Shown in pieces: positions 1 to 6,153 of a DNA stretch of 13,371 bases. Location of the stretch: assembly GCA_020849825.1 (NCBI GenBank), contig JADZFP010000317.1, forward strand, positions 1-13,371. The letters run 5' to 3'. Under the pieces are notes generated by a model that saw only the letters and a list, made by a program, of their open reading frames with translations, ran no database searches and was not told the DNA's origin. Both the position numbers and the translations under genes were made by a program. The stretch's first letter is position 1. The number at the start of each line of letters is the position of its first letter. Source of the DNA: Saprospiraceae bacterium (GTDB lineage: Bacteria; Bacteroidota; Bacteroidia; Chitinophagales; Saprospiraceae).

Positions 1-1347
1 AACGCCTGCCGGGTCGTCGGCATCGGTCACGTCGCTGCCCTGGTTGAGCAGGGTATTGGTAAATCCTGTGGGCGGGGTCGGGATGCTGATCTTGTACATG
101 CCCGGCGTCAGGCCGATAAACATGTACTGACCGTTGATGCCCATATTGGCCGTCGTCGTCGTGTAAACCACGTCGTCGCCGCCGCCGACTGTGCCGTTCG
201 GGCCCAGCCAGGTCAGTTGAACCGTCACGCCGTTGATACCGTTGGTGTTGGGTTCGTCTTGCTGACCGTTGTTGTTGGTGTCTTTCCAGACGTAGTTGCC
301 CACTTTGGCGAGGGTAACTTTGTAGTCTTCCACCTCACCGAGCGGGGGTACGTCGGTCAGGGCCGTTCCGGAGTGCAGGCCGCCGTTGGGCGACAGACGG
401 AAACGAATCATGGCCTGGCCACCCTGGAAGGTAGCGTTGGAAGGCACGTTGAAGCATACCTGTGCATTGGTGACACCGCCGTTGGGTACGGTGAAGCCGC
501 CGCCGGCAAAACCGCCGCTGGTGAGTTGTTCACCGGCTTCGAACGTGCCGTTGCCGTTGAAATCAACCCATGCCTGGAGTTTGGCATTGGCGCCCGTGCT
601 GTTGTTGGCCGTTACGCGGATGCAGGCTGTGGAGCCGGGGATCATCGGCGTTTCGAACGTAATACCGTTTTCGTCGTCGCCGGCTGGCGTACAGGTACCC
701 TGGGCGCCTGCGCCGGTGTTGCCGTCGTCGCCGCCGGTCATAAGGCCGGCCATAGCTTCGGGTTGTCCATCGGGTTCGTTATCCACGCAGGTACCCAGGT
801 AGAGATTGGGCGTCACTACGTGGCGCGGGCCGTCGGAGGTTTGGGTGGTACCGTAGGTATTGGGTAAGTCGCCGTAGTCGAAGCCTACGTAACCGAAGTC
901 GAAAGTCAGGTTATCCTGGTTGTCGGGGAAGCCGTTGGTGCCACCCGGCGTATCACCCATGCCGTTTTCGCCGGTGGGCAGGAACGATGAGGTCAGGTTG
1001 GGAACAACCACCATCACGCCGTTCGGGTTGTCGGAGTCGGTCACATCGGAGCCCGAATCGGTCACCGTGGGGATAGAACCCGCCGGCGGCGTCGGGACGC
1101 TGAGTTTGTACATACCGGATACGAGGCCAAAGAACATGTATTGGCCTGGGTTGCCGCCCATGGTTGCAGTAGCGGCAGTATAGGTACGGTTGTCGTTGGC
1201 AGTGCTGAACTCGCCGTCGGGGCCAGCCCACACGAGTTGTACAGTGGTGCCGTTGATACCCGAGCTCAGCGGTTCGTTCTGCTGGCCGTCGTTGTTGTAG
1301 TCGGTCCAGAGCAGGGTACCCACTTTGGCCAAGGGCATTTTATGGTC
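1..1347 (-). CDS. In-frame continuation of the giant GEVED/SdrD B-like surface protein, beyond an internal TAA; partial at the window edge
   Basis: Read on the minus strand from 1347 to 1, all 449 codons are open in the same frame as the gene that stops at 1348-1350. The translation gives an SdrD B-like module (starts KVGTLLWTDYNNDGQQNEP, near 1329), a GEVED module (starts DYGDLPNTYGTT at 879, ends LGEVEDYKV near 325) and the start of another SdrD B-like module (KVGNYVWKDTNNNGQQDEP, near 306), which runs off the window. Calcium-loop-like DxNxDG and DxNxNG motifs recur. The first downstream ATG (1338-1336) lies four codons after the stop and is not followed by a signal peptide, so an independent product would not be exported. 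I infer this is the distal part of one gene with the entry at 1348-5196, which probably ends off-window in a T9SS sorting domain. Treat it as a separate CDS only if the TAA is real and reinitiation occurs. Confidence 0.8.
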
Positions 1348-1350
1348 TTA
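1348..1350 (-). other. In-frame TAA splitting the surface protein gene
   Basis: The coding strand reads GGT GAA GTG TAA GAC CAT AAA. The equivalent point of the next repeat copy (near 330) reads GGT GAG GTG GAA GAC TAC AAA, giving the conserved GEVEDYK end of a GEVED module. TAA differs from GAA by a single G-to-T change. No insertion or deletion is needed, because the frame and the domain alignment continue on both sides. It is either a nonsense mutation or a sequencing or assembly error. Confidence 0.85.
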
Positions 1351-4300
1351 CACTTCACCGATGCCGGCGCCGCCGTTAGTCGTCAGGCCGCCGGTGGTGG
1401 AGATACGGAAGCGCGACATGGCCTGGCCGCCCTGGAAAGTAGCGCCGGCAGGTACGTCGAAGCAAAGTTGAACGCCTGCGAGGCCGCCAACGGGGATAAC
1501 AGCGCCGGTCGGGGCAAATGCACCGGTCGTCAGTTGTGCGCCGGCATCAAACGTGCCGTTGCCGTTGTAGTCGATCCAGGCTTGCAGTACTGCTGGAGCG
1601 CCGGTATTGTTTGTTGCCGTTACGCGCAGACAAGCCTGCGTACCCGGCACGAGCGGGCTTTCGAAAATAATGCCGTTTTCGTCGTCGCCTGCCGGTGCGC
1701 AGGTTCCGAAAGTCGTGGTGCCAGCGGTGTTGTCGTCGCCGCCGGTCATCAGGCCGGCCATGGCTTGCGGAATACCGTTGGTTTCCGCATCGACGCAAGC
1801 GCCGAGGAAGAGTTTGGGATCTACAATATGGGAAGGACCGTTGTTGCCGCTGGTGGTGCCGTATGTATCGGGCAAGTCGCCGTAATCGCGGGCAACTGCC
1901 TGTACGAAGTAGTCTTCCACCTCGCCGTCTTCGGCACAGCCGGTCGGGCCGAGGTCGTCGTTGGTAGAGATCCGGAAACGGGCGCCGAGATTCATGCCGA
2001 CCACTGCGCCGGCAGGCACAGGTACGTTCATGGTCACGTTGCCGTTGGTATTATCGGGCACGTTTACGACAATCGTTTCACCCGGATCATCGAGTTTGCC
2101 GTTTTTGTTCCAGTCGAAGAAGCCATACAAATAGGCTGTTGTCCCGCGCATATTCATCACCGGCACACTCAGGGTCACTGTTGTGCCCGGTACGAAATCG
2201 GGGAATGAAGTAAAGCCGTCTTCATCGTCGCCGGCGGCATCGTCGCCGTTGGCATTGGCGTCGGGTTGCGCTTCGGCTTCGAAGTCGACGGTATTACCGA
2301 TTTTCAATCCTGCAACAATGGTGTGGCAGGGGCCTACGCCTTCACCGCCGCCGTTGGTATCATCGGTCGGATAGGTGCCCGTCGTGTTATTGTCGGGCAA
2401 ATCGCCGTAATCGATGTCCTGGAAGAAGGCAAAATCGTATGTGTGGTTGACGTCGCCTGCTTTCGGCGAAGTAATCATAAGGCCCGGGAAACCGTTGAGG
2501 CCCGACAAGCCGCCGGTAAGGCCGCTCAGTACGGCGCCGTCGTTGTCGTTGAGGTCGCTGTTGGGCGCCTGGCCGGTGTTGGCCACACTGAGTTTGTAAT
2601 AACCGCCGTTGACAAACAGTTCGGCGTTGCCGGTATTCCATTGCGTCATGTTTTTGCCGACGACAACAAAATACTTGGTGTTGGGCGACATGCCCGTTTT
2701 GGGGCCGCTGTTGTAAGGCGCGATCGTATCGACGTTGGTGACGTCGAAGTAATATTCACCGCTGGCATTGGTCGTTGTAACGCCCACGGCATTGCCGAAG
2801 CGGTCGTACAATTCCACTTTGACATTAGACAGTGTGGTTTCGCAGGGATCCTGAATGCCGTTTTTATTCTTGTCGTTCCAGATTCGGTTACCGATCTGGG
2901 TATTGGTGGGCAGGGCGCACAAGAGTTCGAGGTCGCCCAGACCGGAAGCTTTACCGAAGTTGCCGTCAGGCAAAGCATCGGCGCTTTCAAAGAGGCAGAA
3001 TGCACGCACGTAACTACCATCGGAGTTGTTGAGGGTACGCACGCCGTTCGACCAGTAAGGCGGGCCGGTGAGGAGCGGGTCCATCATCGCGGCCATGATC
3101 TGACCGGAACCCGGCAAAAGCGCCAGGCCACCCATCATGATCTCGCTGTGGCCGCCGCCGTTCCAGATGTCGTTGTAAAATTCACCGAAACCGGGGCCTT
3201 CGTTGTTATTGGCGCCGTTGCCGAGCACGGGGCCGGCTTTGGCGTTGTTTTCCAGTACGAATGCGCCGTTTTTCTGGTACACGCGCAACATATCGCCGCC
3301 GACGAAGCCCCAATACAAGCCGCCGCCGGTGGTATTGTAGTCCTGCGAGCCGGTCTGGTAACCCGTACGGTCGCCAAAGCCGAGCACCATCGAACCGTCG
3401 ATATCGAATTCGATGTCGCAAAGGATCGGCTGCGGATAAGCCACGTACTGGCTGCCGCCGTTGGCCGCCATAAAGGTGTTCCAGTTATCCGTCCATGGGT
3501 ACCAGCCACTGAGGTAGGTACCGCCGAAGGGCGAGCCTTTCGGGTAAGTCAGCGGGAAGTCGAAAATAGTCGTCCAGGTATTCGTGCCCGGTGTGAAACG
3601 GAATACGAAAGCGCGCAGGTCGCTGCGATCCTGCGAGGCCTGCGCATCACAGACGGCGCCGACGTACACGTATCCTTTGTACACTTTCAGGCCCCAGGGG
3701 CGCAAATCGCCGCCGCCGCAACCGACGTTGGGAAGATCGAAAGTACTGACGTCGGAAGCAACGTGCGTGTAAGGCGTGTTCGGGTTACCGTCGTTGTCGA
3801 GGCGCAAACTTTGCAACTTGCGCGTATTCAGGTTGGTAAAATACAGGGTATCGCCGTTGTCGGTAATGTCGATATCGCCGACACCGACCTTGCCGCATTT
3901 GACGAAGCCCTCCGGGTCGGAGTTTGGCTGATTACGGTTGGGTAAAAGACCGCGCGCTACGTTGCTGGAAACCGTGCCGATATTGGCGCCGATAGCGCTG
4001 AGATCAACAAAAAGGCCGGTGGAGTTAGAAGGCGTCTGCGTGAAATCCGTCACATAGATTGCGCCGATACCATCGGGGCCAAGGCCCGTGTGGCGGCGCA
4101 GAAATGCCGAACTGAATGCGCGTTTGTTTTCCTTGTCGTAAGCCACGCCCCAGCAGGAACCGACTTCACTTTGGTCGGCCCACATGGTAATAATACCCAT
4201 GTCGACGGGTCCGTTGGCATTATAGGGGAAACTGACAAGCGCCGGATCACCGGCTACGTTACCGCCAGCCAGCGGGTTACCGCGGGTGTAACAGGGGATG

Positions 4301-5196
4301 AAGACGGGCGGATTGGAATCACAGTAATCACTGGGAATAAATACGCCGATATCGGTGGTGCAATTGGGCGAAGAGACAAACTGCACGGAAGTGCGGCTGT
4401 CGGCGCCGTTGTTGCCCAGGCGGTAATCCTTGGCAATCAGGCCGGACGAAAGCGTAAACTCGACGCGATAAGACTGACCATCAGTCAAACCCGTGAAATA
4501 GTAATTACCGTCGGCATCAGTCGTCGTGTTGGCCACAAGCGCGCTGTTGCCGCTGGCGTCGCAGCCATAAATGCGTACTTCAACGTCCGATTGGCCGTTG
4601 GTTTCGCCGGCTTGCTGAACGCCGTCCTGGTTGTAATCGACAAATGCCTTGCCACCCACTACGCCTGCGCCGCCGGGACAAGGGTTGGGTACGCATGCGT
4701 TGGGGAGCGAGTAAGTGTCGGTATCAAGGCAGTTGAGGTTGAAGGACGCGGAGATATTGCCGGAAGTTCCGTCTGCGTTTACCTCAAAGGCTACTACCTG
4801 TGGCGAAACGATCAGCGCTCCGGGCGTAATCGTGCGCGACTGAGCGCCAAGCGTCACTGTGATGGAGCCGCCGGGCGGGTCCGTCCAGGCAACTTCCACC
4901 GATACAGTGGCCTTGCTTTGGTTATTGGAATAATAGCAGCTGCTCACATCTACCCGGCTGATGGTGACAGAGCACACATCAGGCGCGGCAGACTGCGAGC
5001 CAGACTGGCCGGAAGTGTTTTTCTCAGCGGCGCTTTGGAAAAACCCGCTCAACACTTCGTCCATCGCCCGTGCAAACGATGCATTGTTGGCACGTAAAAG
5101 CGACAGCGTCAAACCGAGCGCTACGACGGATAAAAATCCGTTGATCGCACCCCGTTTCCAGTTCTGTGTCAATCTTTTTTTCATGAGACAAGACAT
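1348..5196 (-). CDS. Giant surface protein with SdrD B-like, propeller-like and GEVED modules (1282-residue portion before the internal TAA)
   Basis: Probably an exported adhesin or surface-scaffold protein. The N-terminus has a basic stretch (KKR), a hydrophobic segment at about residues 17-34 and a small-residue stretch NNASFA near 37-42, which fits a signal peptide. An Ig-like region with cysteines covers about 70-165. An SdrD B-like module starts at VVGGKAFVDYNQDG (179). A long propeller-like region spans about 300-765, with segments such as GVAYDKENKRAFSS and GGDLRPWGLKVYKGYVYVG. A second SdrD B-like module starts at IGNRIWNDKNKNG (768). GEVED modules begin with DYGDLPDNN (929) and DYGDLPDTYGTT (1104). 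Translation stops inside the GEVED motif of the second, so no sorting domain is present in this part. An ATG at 5184 (MKKRLTQ) is an equally good start; neither has a Shine-Dalgarno sequence, which is usual in Bacteroidota. Domain names come from motif recognition, not a search. Confidence 0.88.
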   Translation of the reverse strand: MSCLMKKRLTQNWKRGAINGFLSVVALGLTLSLLRANNASFARAMDEVLSGFFQSAAEKNTSGQSGSQSAAPDVCSVTISRVDVSSCYYSNNQSKATVSVEVAWTDPPGGSITVTLGAQSRTITPGALIVSPQVVAFEVNADGTSGNISASFNLNCLDTDTYSLPNACVPNPCPGGAGVVGGKAFVDYNQDGVQQAGETNGQSDVEVRIYGCDASGNSALVANTTTDADGNYYFTGLTDGQSYRVEFTLSSGLIAKDYRLGNNGADSRTSVQFVSSPNCTTDIGVFIPSDYCDSNPPVFIPCYTRGNPLAGGNVAGDPALVSFPYNANGPVDMGIITMWADQSEVGSCWGVAYDKENKRAFSSAFLRRHTGLGPDGIGAIYVTDFTQTPSNSTGLFVDLSAIGANIGTVSSNVARGLLPNRNQPNSDPEGFVKCGKVGVGDIDITDNGDTLYFTNLNTRKLQSLRLDNDGNPNTPYTHVASDVSTFDLPNVGCGGGDLRPWGLKVYKGYVYVGAVCDAQASQDRSDLRAFVFRFTPGTNTWTTIFDFPLTYPKGSPFGGTYLSGWYPWTDNWNTFMAANGGSQYVAYPQPILCDIEFDIDGSMVLGFGDRTGYQTGSQDYNTTGGGLYWGFVGGDMLRVYQKNGAFVLENNAKAGPVLGNGANNNEGPGFGEFYNDIWNGGGHSEIMMGGLALLPGSGQIMAAMMDPLLTGPPYWSNGVRTLNNSDGSYVRAFCLFESADALPDGNFGKASGLGDLELLCALPTNTQIGNRIWNDKNKNGIQDPCETTLSNVKVELYDRFGNAVGVTTTNASGEYYFDVTNVDTIAPYNSGPKTGMSPNTKYFVVVGKNMTQWNTGNAELFVNGGYYKLSVANTGQAPNSDLNDNDGAVLSGLTGGLSGLNGFPGLMITSPKAGDVNHTYDFAFFQDIDYGDLPDNNTTGTYPTDDTNGGGEGVGPCHTIVAGLKIGNTVDFEAEAQPDANANGDDAAGDDEDGFTSFPDFVPGTTVTLSVPVMNMRGTTAYLYGFFDWNKNGKLDDPGETIVVNVPDNTNGNVTMNVPVPAGAVVGMNLGARFRISTNDDLGPTGCAEDGEVEDYFVQAVARDYGDLPDTYGTTSGNNGPSHIVDPKLFLGACVDAETNGIPQAMAGLMTGGDDNTAGTTTFGTCAPAGDDENGIIFESPLVPGTQACLRVTATNNTGAPAVLQAWIDYNGNGTFDAGAQLTTGAFAPTGAVIPVGGLAGVQLCFDVPAGATFQGGQAMSRFRISTTGGLTTNGGAGIGEV

Positions 5197-5315
5197 TAAT
5201 AAATTAAAATAAGGTTTTGATATTCAGTTGTTTAAAACGAAGACTACACCTCTGTCTCCCACCGGTGCAACACCAGCGGAAGCGATCCGAAAACCCGAAA
5301 TGATTTGCGGAGAAA

Positions 5316-5340
5316 GGCGGCCACGCACTGCATGGTCGCC
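5316..5340 (-). terminator. Possible intrinsic terminator after the small 135-residue gene
   Basis: On the minus strand GGCG, one A/C mismatch, CCATGC, loop AGT, GCGTGG and CGCC form an 11-step stem with one mismatch and one G-U pair, followed by TTTCTCC. It starts 14 nt after the TAA of the upstream gene and lies about 120 nt before the surface protein start. The U tract is short, so termination is plausible rather than sure. Confidence 0.45.
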
Positions 5341-5354
5341 CCGAAACGGAACGA

Positions 5355-5762
5355 TTAAAACTCTACGATGAGGCGGTCGGGCGTATCCCAGACCGTGTAT
5401 ATACCCGGCTCGATAAGAAGGCCGGGTGATTTTAAATATCGCGTAATATGTAAAGGCATCTCATACGCTTCCAGCACCTGAAACAGGGCCCATCGGAAGT
5501 GACGCCGGATCATTTTTTCATCCATTGCCGATTTTATAAAGGCAAATTGCACCCTGCCGCTTTCCGTTATTCCCACCCACGTCGTTACACTGGGGCAAGG
5601 GCAATCAATAAGTTTCGTCGCTGCCATAACCCGACATATTCCCACACCACTGCAGCCCGCATTGGGCGACCCCAAAATCACTTCCGCTTTTAGTTTTTTG
5701 ACTGTTTTCTCATAGCGCAACCGTCCCCCCCCGGTGATCAGTGTCGCTTTAGTGCTTCCCAT
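5355..5762 (-). CDS. Small hypothetical protein with two cysteine pairs (135 aa)
   Basis: I do not recognise a named family. The ATG at 5762 gives 135 residues beginning MGSTKATLITGGG; a longer reading from a TTG at 5804 adds 14 residues with no support. There is no signal peptide or membrane segment. A basic N-terminal stretch (RYEKTVKKLKAEV) is followed by GSPNAGCSGVGICRV, with C37 and C43 five residues apart, then CPCP (C54 and C56). The rest mixes predicted strands and a helix (MIRRHFRWALFQVLEAYEMP) and ends DRLIVEF. The cysteines could bind a metal or form disulfides; nothing visible decides this. The segment from AEVILGSP onward looks like the conserved core, so a start later than 5762 is possible. 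It stands alone, with 391 bp before it and a terminator-like hairpin after it. A run of eight G covers codons 11-13. Confidence 0.6.
   Translation of the reverse strand: MGSTKATLITGGGRLRYEKTVKKLKAEVILGSPNAGCSGVGICRVMAATKLIDCPCPSVTTWVGITESGRVQFAFIKSAMDEKMIRRHFRWALFQVLEAYEMPLHITRYLKSPGLLIEPGIYTVWDTPDRLIVEF
5725..5732 (-). repeat. G8 homopolymer in the 5' end of the small gene
   Basis: The plus strand has eight consecutive C at 5725-5732, read on the coding strand as GGG GGG GG(A), codons 11-13 counted from the ATG at 5762. Gain or loss of one base would shift the frame before the cysteine-rich core. Such tracts can be phase-variable by slippage, but they are also common sites of sequencing error. 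Confidence 0.7.
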
Positions 5763-5831
5763 GTGTGAATTATGAAGGCGGTTAAAAAAAGATAAGTTGA
5801 GCAATCTGTGCCAGGTTTTCTGTTCGGTTGG

Positions 5832-5872
5832 GCTCCCAGGTCTCCCCCTCCTTTGAGTGGGAGACCAGGAGC
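5832..5872. repeat. Long imperfect palindrome (13-bp stem)
   Basis: GCTCC at 5832-5836 pairs with GGAGC at 5868-5872, and GGTCTCCC at 5839-5846 pairs with GGGAGACC at 5859-5866, leaving a CA/A internal loop and a 12-nt apical loop. No U run follows on either strand, so it is not a standard intrinsic terminator. It may be a dispersed intergenic palindrome or a leader structure ahead of the small gene. Confidence 0.65.
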
Positions 5873-6090
5873 ATCCGTCTCGAAAAGAATTCGTCCCTGA
5901 AAAGTCAGTACCAGAGTAATCTCTTGATGATTTGCGTTTAAATCATGGTGTAAATGTAGACCGGGGGTTGGTCTGACATCAAGACAGTAAAGCCACCTTA
6001 TTGACGGGTAAAAAAACAGGCTACTTTGGACAATCAGCACTGATTATCAATTTTTTACAACATCAGGATTTCACCAAAAACCCGACACTA

Positions 6091-6121
6091 AAAACACAAA
6101 ACACAGTGCATATTTTTGCAC
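6091..6121 (-). terminator. Possible intrinsic terminator after the second 511-residue paralog
   Basis: On the minus strand GTGCA, loop AAAATA and TGCAC form a 5-bp hairpin, followed by TGTGTTTTGTGTTTT, about 33 nt past the TAA. The tail is U-rich but the stem is short, so confidence is modest. Confidence 0.35.
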
Positions 6122-6153
6122 AAGCAACTAAATATTGCTGTACGATGATCCAA

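Larger units (their letters stand above)
1..1887 (-). repeat. Tandem GEVED plus SdrD B-like two-domain unit, period 1008 bp
   Basis: DYGDLPDTYGTT starts at 1887 and DYGDLPNTYGTT at 879, a spacing of 1008 bp or 336 codons. Between the copies, AMAGLMTGGDD, AGDDENGI, the NGNGTF calcium-type loop, ATFQGGQAM and RFR are conserved in order, followed by SdrD B-like modules with GINGTTVQL or GINGVTVQL and the QYMF / PGMYKxSxPTPP segments. The second unit runs off the window. The internal TAA lies at the GEVED to SdrD B-like junction of the first unit. This looks like domain duplication within one stalk-forming protein. Confidence 0.85.
5763..6153. other. 391-bp intergenic region without a supported gene
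   Basis: It lies between the stop of the second 511-residue paralog and the start of the small gene. It holds a U-tailed hairpin next to the paralog (6106-6121) and a long imperfect palindrome (5832-5872). An open frame on the minus strand (6040-5738) translates to a low-quality peptide crossing the palindrome and lacks any recognisable domain, so I treat it as spurious. A TATCTTTT on the minus strand (5794-5787) resembles the Bacteroidota -7 box, but no matching -33 TTG stands at the right distance. Confidence 0.6.

Noticed and set aside
953..1231. Minus-strand frame rich in Arg and Gln within the SdrD B-like unit
   Set aside because: It is out of frame with the domain-bearing frame that covers the whole of 1-1347.
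1..1887. CRISPR-like or mobile-element repeat
   Set aside because: The repetition is a protein-coding 1008-bp domain unit, not short spaced repeats; no transposase, terminal inverted repeat or target duplication is visible.
1141..5097. Long open frames on the plus strand (for example 1141-2208, 2266-3945 and 4090-5097)
   Set aside because: They are antisense to the surface protein, whose frame encodes recognisable domains throughout. Their translations are rich in V, A, G and R with no domain, as expected from the complement of GC-rich Gly/Asp/Asn codons.
5738..6040. Minus-strand 100-codon frame upstream of the small gene
   Set aside because: It crosses the 5832-5872 palindrome, gives a low-complexity peptide (LPLKGGGDLGAQPN) and overlaps the ATG of the small gene in another frame.
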